From: Hyphomicrobiales bacterium
GTDB taxonomy: Bacteria; Pseudomonadota; Alphaproteobacteria; Rhizobiales; Phreatobacteraceae
DNA: 64,000 nt
NCBI GenBank assembly: GCA_017304475.1
Contig: JAFKKV010000023.1
Span: forward strand, 100,286-164,285
Direction: 5' to 3'
The stretch's first letter is position 1, and each line of letters begins with the position of its first letter. A model generated the notes under the pieces. It was not told the origin of the DNA and did not search any database. It saw only the letters and a list, made by a program, of their open reading frames with translations. This document shows, piece after piece, positions 34,235-42,452 of this stretch. A program made the translations under genes and the position numbers.

Positions 34235-35224
34235 TCAATTCGAGGCGGTCACCCCCGCTTCACGGATGACCCGGCCCCATTTCGCCACTTCCGCTTCAAG
34301 CTGGGCCCGTGCTTCGGCCGGTCCACGCCGTCCCTCGGGATAGGCCGTGGTGCCGAGATCGGCGAAACGGGCCAGGATCTGGGGATCCTTGAGCGCGACC
34401 TCCAGCGCGGCATTGAGCCTGGCGAGGACCGGAGCCGGCGTGCCGCGCGGCGCATAGACCGCATGCCAGATGGTGATCTCGAAACCGGGCAGGCCGGCCT
34501 GCTGCAAGGTCGGCAGGTTGGGCAATTGCGCCACCCGCTCAGTCGAGGTCACGGCATAGGGGCGCACGCGCTCGCCCTGGATCTGCGGCATGGAATTGGT
34601 GGTCTGGTCGCACAATACGTCGATCTGGCCGGCCAACAGGTCGTTCATGGCCGGGCCGGTGCCGCGATAGGGGATCTCGTTGACTTTCACCTTCAGCGCC
34701 GACTGCAGCAGCATGTTGCAGAGATGGGCGCCGGAGCCGACGCCGGCATGGGCCAGCGACACGTCGCGACCCTTGGCCTTCAGATAGGCGAGCAGGTCGG
34801 CGATGCTGCGGGTCGGCAGGTCGAGCTTGGAGATCAGGACGAAAGGCCCCTGATTGACCAGGCCGACCGGCTCGAAATCCTTCAGGGTGTCATAGGGCAG
34901 GTTCGGATAGAGCGAGGCCCCGGCGGCGAGCGCCAGGTGATGGATCAACAAGGTATAGCCGTCGGGCGCCGAGCGCGCCGCACGGGCCGCGCCGGTGGTG
35001 CCCCCGGCGCCGCCGACATTCTCGATCACCACGGCCTGGCCGAGGGTCTGCGACATGGATTGGGCAAGCAGGCGGCCGAGCACATCGGAGGGGCCACCGG
35101 CGGCAAAGGGCACGATCAAGGTAACGGGACGATCGGGATAGGTCTGGGCCGCGGCCGGCGCGGCGAGAGAGGCGGCTACAACAAAAGCGGCGGCAAGAGC
35201 GCCGGCAACCTGGCGACGAAGCAT
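34235..35224 (-). CDS. Tripartite tricarboxylate transporter (TctC/Bug) substrate-binding protein 2
   Basis: 329-residue paralogue of 33149-34123 with its own signal peptide (VAGALAAAFVVAASLAAPAAAQ) and the same family motifs (TYPDRPVTLIVPFAAGGPSD, DLLAGQIDVLCDQTTNSM). The two proteins align along their whole length, pointing to a tandem duplication with divergence. It follows the GntR gene by 64 bp and precedes its paralogue by 111 bp, all leftward. No membrane subunits are nearby, so it would depend on a TctAB pair elsewhere. Confidence 0.88.
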   Translation of the reverse strand: MLRRQVAGALAAAFVVAASLAAPAAAQTYPDRPVTLIVPFAAGGPSDVLGRLLAQSMSQTLGQAVVIENVGGAGGTTGAARAARSAPDGYTLLIHHLALAAGASLYPNLPYDTLKDFEPVGLVNQGPFVLISKLDLPTRSIADLLAYLKAKGRDVSLAHAGVGSGAHLCNMLLQSALKVKVNEIPYRGTGPAMNDLLAGQIDVLCDQTTNSMPQIQGERVRPYAVTSTERVAQLPNLPTLQQAGLPGFEITIWHAVYAPRGTPAPVLARLNAALEVALKDPQILARFADLGTTAYPEGRRGPAEARAQLEAEVAKWGRVIREAGVTASN

Positions 35225-35288
35225 TCATTCCTCCACGTGGCTTGGACGGCATTGTCGTTCGTGGGTGTCCGGCCCGTCGATCCGGCAC

Positions 35289-36038
35289 TCATCGTAGATC
35301 CGATAGATAATGGAAGCTGTCGGTGCGGCACAAAGAGACACGCCATTCTACCGGCGTGCCCTCGAGATCTGCGGCAACCCGGTCGATGATCAGCACGGGC
35401 GTGCCGGCATCGAGGCCGAGAAGCTTCGCGTCATCTGGCGGACAGGCGACCGCTTTCAAGGTCTCGGTGGCGCGGGCAATGGTCGCGCCGTAGCGGGCGG
35501 CATAGAGCCCATAGAGGTTGTTCGGAATAGGCTCCTCGCGCTCCAGGCCGGCGAAACGCCCGGCCGGAACGACGATCATCTCGGAGATCACCCGCTCTCC
35601 GCCGAGCGACCTGACGCGCCTGATGGCGACCACGAAGGCACCGGCCGGCAGCGCGAGCTTGGCCCGCACCGCCGCATCCGCCGGGATGCGCGCGACCGAC
35701 TGCACATCGCTGTCGGGAAATTCCCGCTCCCCGCCGTCCCGCGACAGCTTGAAGAACTGGAACAGCACCCGGTCGTCGTCATGGGAGGCGACGAAAGTGC
35801 CGCGACCCTGGCGGCGGACCAGCAGGTTCTCGCCGGTCATCTCGTCCAGTGCCTTGCGCACCGTGCCCTGGCTGACCGCCAGTTCATGGGCGATCTGGAA
35901 TTCGCTCGGGATCAGCTGGCCGGTCTGCCAGCGGCCGTCGGCGATGCGCCGGACCAGCATGTCCTTGACCTGGCGGTAGAGCGGCCGGAATCCGACGACA
36001 TCGGTCTCACCGCCCTCCCGTCCGTCCCGGTCCGCCAT
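35289..36038 (-). CDS. GntR family (HutC/UTRA type) transcriptional regulator
   Basis: 249-residue regulator with an N-terminal winged helix (QLIPSEFQIAHELAVSQGTV) and a C-terminal UTRA ligand domain (RVRSLGGERVISEMIVVPA, PVLIIDRVAADLEGTPVEW). The ATG at 36038 is chosen over a TTG six bases upstream because GAGGGA sits at the right distance. Divergent from suyAB with a promoter that holds a near-perfect palindrome, so it most likely represses the sulfolactate genes and is relieved by a pathway metabolite. Confidence 0.92.
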   Translation of the reverse strand: MADRDGREGGETDVVGFRPLYRQVKDMLVRRIADGRWQTGQLIPSEFQIAHELAVSQGTVRKALDEMTGENLLVRRQGRGTFVASHDDDRVLFQFFKLSRDGGEREFPDSDVQSVARIPADAAVRAKLALPAGAFVVAIRRVRSLGGERVISEMIVVPAGRFAGLEREEPIPNNLYGLYAARYGATIARATETLKAVACPPDDAKLLGLDAGTPVLIIDRVAADLEGTPVEWRVSLCRTDSFHYLSDLR

Positions 36039-36062
36039 GCGCAAGCTCCCTCACGACCCGCG

Positions 36063-36098
36063 TTGACACTCTAACTGCTCTTATGTCTTATACAAGAC
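36063..36098 (+). promoter_or_regulatory. Candidate suyAB promoter with overlapping GntR-type operator
   Basis: TTGACA (36063-36068), 17 bases, then TCTTAT (36086-36091) resembles a sigma-70 promoter. GTCTTATACAAGAC (36085-36098) overlaps the -10 element; six of its seven base pairs are symmetric and it has the GT...TA...AC shape of HutC-subfamily operators. Repressor binding there would block the promoter directly. Confidence 0.6.
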
Positions 36099-36136
36099 CT
36101 AAGCTCAGAGAAGCTCAACAGCGGCGAGGAACGGTC

Positions 36137-36424
36137 ATGGGCGCCCCCCATCTCTTGGTTCATGAAAAGAAGGACACGGTCGGCGTGGTGGTGGTGGAAG
36201 GCCTGAAGGCCGGCACCGACATGCTGGCGGTGATCACCCACGACAATTCGGATTTCCGCATCACCGCGAAGCAGGACATTCCGATCGGCCACAAGGTGGC
36301 GCTCAAGGATATCAAGAAGGGCGACACGATCTGGAAATACGGCCAGGACATCGGCAAGGCCATCGCCGACATCAAGGCCGGACAGCACGCCCACGTTCAC
36401 AATATCAAGACCAAGCGCTGGTGA
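36137..36424 (+). CDS. suyA: (2R)-sulfolactate sulfo-lyase alpha subunit (UxaA family, SAF domain)
   Basis: 95-residue SAF-domain subunit: HLLVHEKKDTVGVVVVEGL at the start, DIPIGHKVALKDI in the middle, and a C-terminus ending HVHNIKTKRW. With SuyB it eliminates sulfite from (R)-3-sulfolactate to give pyruvate. The altronate/galactarate dehydratase small domain has the same fold, so the call rests on context (SuyZ-, SlcC- and ComC-like genes downstream) plus resemblance to known SuyA. GAGGA precedes the ATG at 36137; the earlier frame from 36083 overlaps the promoter and operator. Confidence 0.78.
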   Translation: MGAPHLLVHEKKDTVGVVVVEGLKAGTDMLAVITHDNSDFRITAKQDIPIGHKVALKDIKKGDTIWKYGQDIGKAIADIKAGQHAHVHNIKTKRW

Positions 36425-36435
36425 GGACTGAAACG

Positions 36436-37719
36436 ATGTCGTTGATGGTCGCCAATTTCGATCTCGTCCAGCGCAAGCTGAAATCCGTCAAGGGCCGCAA
36501 GATCGAAGCCGAAGGCTTCAAGGCCCCCGTGGTCAAGCGGCCGACCGGCCGCGCGCTCGACAGCTTCATGGGCTGGCGCCGCGAGAACGGCCGTGTCGGC
36601 GTGCGCAACCTCGTCCTGCTGCTGCCGCTCGACGATCTCTCGAACGCGGCCTGCGAGGCCGTCGCCAACAATATCAAGGGCACGCTGGCCATTCCGCACG
36701 CCTATGGGCGGCTGCAGTTCGGCGAGGACCTGGAGGTCCATTTCCGCACGCTGATCGGCACCGGCTCCAATCCGAATGTCGCGGCCGTCGTGGTCATCGG
36801 CATCGAGGACCAGTGGACCAAGCGCGTGGTCGACGGCATCGCCAAGACCGGCAAGCCGGTCGTCGGCTTCGGCATCGAGGGCCATGGCGACATCGCCACC
36901 ATCGCCAAGGCGAGCTATGTCGCCAAGGAATTCGTCCAGTGGTCGACCGAGCTCGCCCGCGAGAAATGCGGCATCGAGGAATTGTGGGTCTCGACCAAAT
37001 GCGGCGAGAGCGACACCACCACGGGCCTGTCGTCCTGCCCGACGGTCGGCAACATGTATGACAAGCTGATCCCGCGCGGCATCTATGGCGTGTTCGGCGA
37101 AACCTCGGAGATCACCGGCGCCGAGCATCTGTGCAAGGCGCGCGCGGCGACGCCTGAGGTCGGCGAACGCTGGTACAAGATGTGGAAGGCCTATCAGGAC
37201 GACGTCATCGAGGCGCACAAGACCGACGATCTCTCCGACAGCCAGCCGACCAAGGGCAATATTGCCGGCGGCCTGACGACGATCGAAGAGAAGGCGCTCG
37301 GCAATCTCGAGAAGATCGGCCGGGACTGCCGCTATATCGACATCCTCGAGCCGGCCGAGGCGCCGGCCAAAGGCGCCGGCCTCTACTACATGGACACGTC
37401 GTCGGCGGCCGCCGAATGCGTGACGCTGATGGCGGCGGGCGGCTATGTGATCCACACCTTCCCGACCGGCCAGGGCAATGTCATCGGCAACCCGATCGTG
37501 CCGGTCATCAAGATCACCGGCAACCCGAAGACCATGCGGACCATGCCCGAGCATATCGACGTCGATGTCTCGGGCGTGCTGAAGCGGACCATGACGATAC
37601 CGCAGGCCGGCGATGCATTGATCGAAAACATCGTGCGCACGGCCAATGGGCGCTTGACCGCGGCCGAGGCCCTGGGCCATCGCGAGTTCTCGATGACCAA
37701 GCTCTATCGCTCGGCCTGA
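36436..37719 (+). CDS. suyB: (2R)-sulfolactate sulfo-lyase beta subunit (UxaA family)
   Basis: 427-residue large subunit of the UxaA/GarD lyase family, which uses an Fe-type metal centre. SuyB-like stretches include RENGRVGVRNLVLLLPLDDL, GRLQFGEDLEVHFRTLIGTG, VSTKCGESDTTTGLSSCPTV and SQPTKGNIAGGLTTIEEKAL; the conserved Cys and Glu/Asp residues of the metal site lie in the third. GAGG sits 9 bases before the ATG at 36436; a GTG at 36421 overlaps the suyA stop and is less likely. The alternative is a hexonate dehydratase; the downstream genes argue for sulfolactate. Confidence 0.78.
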   Translation: MSLMVANFDLVQRKLKSVKGRKIEAEGFKAPVVKRPTGRALDSFMGWRRENGRVGVRNLVLLLPLDDLSNAACEAVANNIKGTLAIPHAYGRLQFGEDLEVHFRTLIGTGSNPNVAAVVVIGIEDQWTKRVVDGIAKTGKPVVGFGIEGHGDIATIAKASYVAKEFVQWSTELAREKCGIEELWVSTKCGESDTTTGLSSCPTVGNMYDKLIPRGIYGVFGETSEITGAEHLCKARAATPEVGERWYKMWKAYQDDVIEAHKTDDLSDSQPTKGNIAGGLTTIEEKALGNLEKIGRDCRYIDILEPAEAPAKGAGLYYMDTSSAAAECVTLMAAGGYVIHTFPTGQGNVIGNPIVPVIKITGNPKTMRTMPEHIDVDVSGVLKRTMTIPQAGDALIENIVRTANGRLTAAEALGHREFSMTKLYRSA

Positions 37720-37769
37720 TCCTCACACGTCCGGCGCGCTCTCCTCGAGGGAGCGCGCCGCCCGCCCGA

Positions 37770-38834
37770 ATGGCACCCATGGCCTCCACGCCGCTCACGC
37801 TCGTCGCGCCCGGCCTCGATCAGCTCGAGAGCTATGTCGATGCCCTGCGTCGGGGCTGGTCGCCCAACAATGTCCGCGACGTCTCCGGCGAGCAGCTCGC
37901 CGCCGCCGAGGCGGATCCCGCAGCCTTCGTCGCCAGCCTGACCAGCCGCGAAGGCATGATCCCGCTGCCCGACGGGTCGCTGGTGCCGAAACTGCCCTTC
38001 ATCCTGCGCTGGCTCTGGGACGGCACGTTCTGCGGCAGCATCTCGCTGCGCTGGAAGGACGGCAGCGATGCCCTGCCCCCGCATGTGCTCGGCCATGTCG
38101 GTTATGCCGTGGTGCCGTGGAAGCAGCGGCGCGGCCATGCGACCGCCGCACTCGCCGCCATCCTGCCGGAAGCCCGCCGGATCGGCCTCGGCCAGGTCGA
38201 GCTGACCTGCGATCCCGACAACCAGGCCTCGATCCGGGTCATCGAAGCCAATGGCGGCATGCTGGCCGGACGCTTCCAGGCCGCGCAATATGGCGACGCC
38301 TGGAAACTGCGCTACGTCATTCCGCTCCGCCCGCCCCTGGTCACAGCCCGGCTGACCTTGAGCCCGATCACGTCAGCCGACTTCGATGATCTTGCCAGCC
38401 TGACCGGCCATCCCGAGGTCGGCGGCAAGCTGAAACACGGGACCCTCGACGCCGTCCAGACGCGCGCCCAGCTCGACACCTATCTGAAGACCTGGGCCGA
38501 GCGCGGCTTCGGCGTCTTCGTCATGCGCCGGCGCGACGACCGGGCCTTCGCCGGAATCGCCGGCCTGTGGGACCATGACGACGATCTCGGCGTGGCGCTG
38601 CGCTATGCGGTGATGCCTGCGCATCGCGGCCAGGGCTATACCAAGGAAGCCGTCCAGGCCGTCCTCGACTTCGCCGCGGCACGCGATCTCGGCACGATCA
38701 TCGCGGTGACCCGCGAAACCAATGCCGCCTCGCGCAAGATCCTGGCCGATCTCGGCTTCGGCTTGCGTGAAATCCGCCAGCGCCCGGACCGCAACTCGGT
38801 CGTCTACTCGAAAGCCCAGCAGGACCGGACATGA
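37770..38834 (+). CDS. Tandem-GNAT-domain N-acetyltransferase
   Basis: 354-residue protein with two GNAT acetyltransferase domains. The first (about residues 60-170) has an acetyl-CoA loop KQRRGHATAAL and a core VELTCDPDNQASIRVIEANG; the second (about 185-350) has MPAHRGQGYTKEAVQ and ETNAASRKILADLGFG, like RimJ/RimL-type enzymes. The start could be ATG 37770 or 37779; neither has a strong ribosome binding site. Its stop overlaps the SuyZ start (ATGA), so it is translated from the sulfolactate operon mRNA. Its acceptor is unknown; acetylation of an aminosulfonate is one speculation. Confidence 0.82.
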   Translation: MAPMASTPLTLVAPGLDQLESYVDALRRGWSPNNVRDVSGEQLAAAEADPAAFVASLTSREGMIPLPDGSLVPKLPFILRWLWDGTFCGSISLRWKDGSDALPPHVLGHVGYAVVPWKQRRGHATAALAAILPEARRIGLGQVELTCDPDNQASIRVIEANGGMLAGRFQAAQYGDAWKLRYVIPLRPPLVTARLTLSPITSADFDDLASLTGHPEVGGKLKHGTLDAVQTRAQLDTYLKTWAERGFGVFVMRRRDDRAFAGIAGLWDHDDDLGVALRYAVMPAHRGQGYTKEAVQAVLDFAAARDLGTIIAVTRETNAASRKILADLGFGLREIRQRPDRNSVVYSKAQQDRT

Positions 38835-39868
38835 CCCTGGTTTCCCCCGCAGCTGCCCGGCCGCTGCTGCCCGGCATGGCGCTCGCCTGCGCCGTGTCGA
38901 TCGCCGCCGTCCTGGCCGAACCCCTGGTCAGAAGCGCGACCGGCGGCCGGCTCGCGCTGCCGGGCATGGTCATCGCCCTGATCATCGGCATCGTCCTGCA
39001 TTCGGTCGCCGCCCGGCCGGTCTTCGATGCCGGCCTCACCTTCGCGGTCAAGAAACTGCTGCGCTGGGCGATCGGGCTCCTGGGTCTGCGCGTCGCGCTC
39101 GGCGATATCCTCGGCCTCGGCCTCGGCACCCTGGCACTCGTCGTCGGCGCGATGGCGGCAACCATCGCGACCGGCATCTGGCTTGCCCGCCGGTTTGGCG
39201 CCCATGACGGTTATGGAGCGCTGGCGGGTGCCGCCACCGCCGTCTGCGGCGCATCCGCCGCACTCGCCACCACCACGGTGCTGCCGCATTACAAGGCGCG
39301 CGCAGCCGACACCGCATTCACCGTGGTCGCCGCCAATGCGCTGTCGACCATCGTCATGCTGCTCTACCCGCCGCTGGCGATCCTGCTCGGCTTCGACGCC
39401 ACCAAGACCGGCATCCTGATCGGCGCCACCATTCACGACATGGCCCAGGTGGTCGGCGCCGGTTACGCGGTCTCCGATACGGTCGGCAACACCGCCGTGG
39501 TGGTCAAGCTGTTCCGGGTCTTCCTGCTGCTGCCGGTGGTGCTCTCGATCGGCTGGTGGTTCATGCGCCAGGGCGAAACGACCCATGACGCCAAGGTGCC
39601 GGTGCCGGTCTTCGCCCTGGTGTTCCTGGCGCTGGTCGTGGTCAATTCCATCGTCCCGACCATTCCGGCGCTGGTCGCCCCCTATGCCCTGGTCAAGGGC
39701 TGGCTGGTGGCGCTGTCCAATGCCGGGCTCCTGATCGCCATCGCGGCGCTGGGCCTGGGCACCTCGATCACCGCCATCCTGTCGATCGGCTGGCGCCACG
39801 TGGCGGTGTTCCTCGGCACCACCCTGGTCATCCTGACCTTGGTCATCGCCGGACTCTTCGCTCTTTGA
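38831..39868 (+). CDS. suyZ: YeiH/SuyZ family putative sulfate/sulfite exporter
   Basis: 345-residue integral membrane protein of the UPF0324/YeiH family (PF03601), about ten hydrophobic spans. Landmarks are KKLLRWAIGLLGLRVALGDI, GAATAVCGASAALATT and IGATIHDMAQVVGAGYAVS. A member encoded beside suyAB in Paracoccus pantotrophus was proposed to export the sulfur anion released during sulfolactate dissimilation. Direct overlap with the GNAT gene and location between suyB and slcC support the same role here. Transport of sulfite versus sulfate cannot be decided from sequence. Confidence 0.8.
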   Translation: MTLVSPAAARPLLPGMALACAVSIAAVLAEPLVRSATGGRLALPGMVIALIIGIVLHSVAARPVFDAGLTFAVKKLLRWAIGLLGLRVALGDILGLGLGTLALVVGAMAATIATGIWLARRFGAHDGYGALAGAATAVCGASAALATTTVLPHYKARAADTAFTVVAANALSTIVMLLYPPLAILLGFDATKTGILIGATIHDMAQVVGAGYAVSDTVGNTAVVVKLFRVFLLLPVVLSIGWWFMRQGETTHDAKVPVPVFALVFLALVVVNSIVPTIPALVAPYALVKGWLVALSNAGLLIAIAALGLGTSITAILSIGWRHVAVFLGTTLVILTLVIAGLFAL

Positions 39869-39877
39869 GGCCAACAC

Positions 39878-40813
39878 ATGACCGATATCGTCATCACTGA
39901 ATTCATGGACGAGGCTGCGGTCGACGACCTCAGGCGCGATTTCTCGGTCACCTATGACAAGGGCCTGGTCGACCGGCCGGACGAGCTTGCCCGGCTCGCC
40001 GCCGGCGCCCGCGCCCTGATCGTGCGCAACCGCACCCAGGTGCGTGGCGCATTGCTGGAGGCCGGTTCCCGGCTCGAGGCCATCGGCCGGCTCGGCGTCG
40101 GCCTCGACAATATCGACCTTGCCGCCTGCAAGGCACGCGGCATCGCCGTGCTGCCGGCGACCGGCGCCAATGATATCGCGGTCGCCGAATGGGCGGTCAC
40201 CACCGTGCTCCTGCTGCTGCGCGGCGCCTATGCCGCCAGCGCCGAAGTGGCCGACGGTCTCTGGCCGCGCGAAAGGCTGATGGGCCGCGAGGTCCATGGC
40301 AAGATCCTCGGCCTGATCGGCTTCGGCGCCATCGCGCGCGAAACGGCGGCCCGGGCCCGGGCGCTGGGCATGGCCATTGTCGCGGCCGATCCCTTCGTCG
40401 CCGCGGGCGATCCGGCCTGGAGCGCCATCGGCGCCCGCAAGGTCGGGCTCGACGAATTGGTCGCCTCGGCCGACGCGATCAGCCTGCATGTGCCGCTGAC
40501 CGACGAGACCCGCAACCTGATCGATGCGGCAAGGCTCGCCGCCATGAAACCCGGCGCCGTCATCGTCAATGCGGCGCGCGGCGGCGTCATCGACGAGGCC
40601 GCGCTTGCCGCTGCCCTCAAGGCCGGCTCGCTCGCGGGAGCGGCTCTCGACGTGTTCGACCAGGAGCCGCTGAAGGCCGGCTCGCCGCTTGCGGGCGCGC
40701 CGAACCTGATCCTCACCCCGCATATTGCCGGCGTCACCGTCGAGAGCAATGTGCGGGTCTCCTCGGTCACCGCAGCCAATGTCCGCAAGGTCCTGCAGGA
40801 GCGCCGTCCATGA
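39878..40813 (+). CDS. slcC: (S)-sulfolactate dehydrogenase (D-2-hydroxyacid dehydrogenase family)
   Basis: 311-residue NAD-dependent dehydrogenase that would oxidise (S)-3-sulfolactate to 3-sulfopyruvate. The beginning TDIVITEFMDEAAV resembles SlcC of Chromohalobacter salexigens. The Rossmann motif is GLIGFGAIARE (Gly147 region); catalytic residues lie in NAARGGVIDE (Arg), FDQEPL (Glu) and TPHIAGVT (His). Phosphoglycerate dehydrogenase is the close alternative, but the length is short for SerA and ComC is translationally coupled (ATGA) to it. Nine bases separate it from suyZ. Confidence 0.78.
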   Translation: MTDIVITEFMDEAAVDDLRRDFSVTYDKGLVDRPDELARLAAGARALIVRNRTQVRGALLEAGSRLEAIGRLGVGLDNIDLAACKARGIAVLPATGANDIAVAEWAVTTVLLLLRGAYAASAEVADGLWPRERLMGREVHGKILGLIGFGAIARETAARARALGMAIVAADPFVAAGDPAWSAIGARKVGLDELVASADAISLHVPLTDETRNLIDAARLAAMKPGAVIVNAARGGVIDEAALAAALKAGSLAGAALDVFDQEPLKAGSPLAGAPNLILTPHIAGVTVESNVRVSSVTAANVRKVLQERRP

Positions 40814-41805
40814 CCCTGGTTCCCCTCGACAAGGCACGCGCCTATGTCGCGCAGATCTTCGTCCGCCATGGCGCCAACGAAACCGTCGCCGCCTCGGTCG
40901 CGACCGCCCTGGTCGGCGCCGAAGCTGACGGGCTGAAAGGCCATGGCCTGTCGCGCGTCCCGACCTATGTCGGCATGCTGACCTCGGGCAAGATCGACGG
41001 ACAGGCCGTGCCGACCGCGAGCCGGATCCGCACCGCCAGCCTGATGATCGATGCCGCCGACGGCTTCGCCTATCCCGCCGTCGACCTCGCGATCGCGCAA
41101 TTACTCGCCATCGCCCGCGAGACCGGCATCGCGGCCGCCGCCATCACCCGTTCCAACCATGCCGGCGCGCTCGGCCACCATGTCGAACGGCTGGCCGACC
41201 AGGGCCTCATCGCGCTGTTCTTCGCCAATACGCCCGAGGCGATCGCGCCGGCCGGCGGCACCAAGGCGGTCTATGGCACCAACCCGATCGCCTTTGCCGC
41301 GCCCCTGCCCGGCCGGCCGCCCATCGTGGTCGACCTCGCTTTGTCGACGGTGGCGCGCGGCAATATCGTGGCGGCCAAGCAGAAGGGCGAGGCCATCCCG
41401 GCAGGTTGGGCGCTCGACCCCGAGGGCCGGCCGACCACCGATGCCGACCAGGCGCTGAAAGGCACCATGGTGGCGCTGGGCGGTGCCAAGGGCACGGCGC
41501 TGGCGCTGATGGTGGAGGTGCTCGCGGCGGCGCTGACCGGGGCCCATCTGTCGATCGAAGCCTCGTCCTTCCTCGACGAGAAGGGCCCGCCGCCCGGCAC
41601 CGGCCAGACCATCCTGGCGATCGATCCGGCCGGCTTCGGCCATGGCGCTTTCGGTGACCGGATGACCGCGCTTGCCGCCGCCATCGAAGCCCAGGACGGC
41701 GCCCGGCTGCCGGGCCAGCGCCGGCTGGCGCTGCGCCATCTGGCGGAAGCCCAAGGCATCGCTATTCCGACGGATCTGATTCAGAAGTTCGGCGTTATAG
41801 GATGA
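40810..41805 (+). CDS. comC: (R)-sulfolactate dehydrogenase, Ldh2/malate dehydrogenase family
   Basis: 331-residue member of the Ldh2/ComC/YlbC family of NAD(P)-dependent 2-hydroxyacid dehydrogenases, a fold distinct from SlcC. Family features are ADGLKGHGLSRVPTYVGML, SNHAGALGHHVERLADQG and YGTNPIAFAAP; the catalytic His is in GLKGHGLSR. In known pathways ComC reduces sulfopyruvate to (R)-sulfolactate, so SlcC plus ComC act together as a racemase feeding SuyAB. ATGA overlap with slcC. Last gene of the operon. Confidence 0.8.
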   Translation: MTLVPLDKARAYVAQIFVRHGANETVAASVATALVGAEADGLKGHGLSRVPTYVGMLTSGKIDGQAVPTASRIRTASLMIDAADGFAYPAVDLAIAQLLAIARETGIAAAAITRSNHAGALGHHVERLADQGLIALFFANTPEAIAPAGGTKAVYGTNPIAFAAPLPGRPPIVVDLALSTVARGNIVAAKQKGEAIPAGWALDPEGRPTTDADQALKGTMVALGGAKGTALALMVEVLAAALTGAHLSIEASSFLDEKGPPPGTGQTILAIDPAGFGHGAFGDRMTALAAAIEAQDGARLPGQRRLALRHLAEAQGIAIPTDLIQKFGVIG

Positions 41806-41813
41806 TGTCGCGC

Positions 41814-41874
41814 GGCACGACCCGCCGCGCCGACGCGCCGGGTCGTGCCTGAGGGTCCCGCGTCCGCCGGGACC
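41814..41874 (+). terminator. Tandem hairpins at the end of the sulfolactate operon
   Basis: First hairpin: GGCACGACCCG (41814-41824) pairs with CGGGTCGTGCC (41839-41849). Second: GGTCCCG (41854-41860) pairs with CGGGACC (41868-41874). They lie between comC and dps; no T-run follows, so termination strength is uncertain. Confidence 0.5.
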
Positions 41875-41915
41875 GGCATGGCTTTGGTGCTCCCGTTTGG
41901 ACGTGGAGGATTGAT

Positions 41916-42392
41916 GTGACCAAGGCCTTTGTCAGCGATCTCAAGAGCAATACCCGCACCGCCATGATCGAGCTTCTGAACAAGCGTCTCGCCGACGCGA
42001 TCGATCTGAAGCTCGCCATCAAGCAGGCCCATTGGAACATCAAGGGCCCGAGCTTCATCGCTATTCACGAATTGTTCGACCAGGTCGCCGCGCGCGTCGA
42101 GGAGCATGGCGACACGCTGGCCGAGCGCATCGTCCAGCTCGGCGGCATCGCGGCCGGCACGACCCAGGCGACCGCCGGCGCGACCTCGCTCAGCCCCTAT
42201 CCGGTCGACGCCACCGCCCAGAACGACCACGTCAAGGCGGTCTCCGACCGACTCGGTGCCTTCGCCAAGGGATGCCGCGAAGGCGTCGACGAGGCCGACA
42301 ATGCCGGCGATGCCATCACCGCCGACATCTTTACCAGCGTCACCCGCGCGGTCGACAAGGACCATTGGTTCGTCGGGGCGCATCTGGCCTGA
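41916..42392 (+). CDS. dps: Dps family ferritin-like DNA-protection protein
   Basis: 158-residue miniferritin that oxidises and stores iron and shields DNA under starvation or peroxide stress. The intersubunit ferroxidase ligands are all present: His39, His51, Asp55, Asp66 and Glu70, with exactly the spacing of Listeria Dps (31/43/47/58/62). The start is GTG 41916 with TGGAGGA upstream; the ATG two bases earlier is out of frame and stops at once. Monocistronic by layout, with hairpins on both sides. Confidence 0.94.
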   Translation: MTKAFVSDLKSNTRTAMIELLNKRLADAIDLKLAIKQAHWNIKGPSFIAIHELFDQVAARVEEHGDTLAERIVQLGGIAAGTTQATAGATSLSPYPVDATAQNDHVKAVSDRLGAFAKGCREGVDEADNAGDAITADIFTSVTRAVDKDHWFVGAHLA

Positions 42393-42405
42393 GATGGCGC
42401 GAAGC

Positions 42406-42437
42406 GCCGGCCAGGGCGTCCGCGCGCCCTGGCCGGC
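42406..42437. terminator. Hairpin between convergent dps and reductase genes
   Basis: GCCGGCCAGGGCG (42406-42418) pairs perfectly with CGCCCTGGCCGGC (42425-42437): 13 base pairs with a six-base loop. Placed between two converging stops, it probably blocks read-through in both directions although no T-run is obvious. Confidence 0.6.
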
Positions 42438-42452
42438 ACCGCTCGTGCGCGA

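Noticed and set aside
36137..37719. Altronate or galactarate dehydratase
   Set aside because: The UxaA family includes these, but the downstream exporter and two sulfolactate-type dehydrogenases, and no hexuronate genes, favour SuyAB. Kept as the stated alternative.
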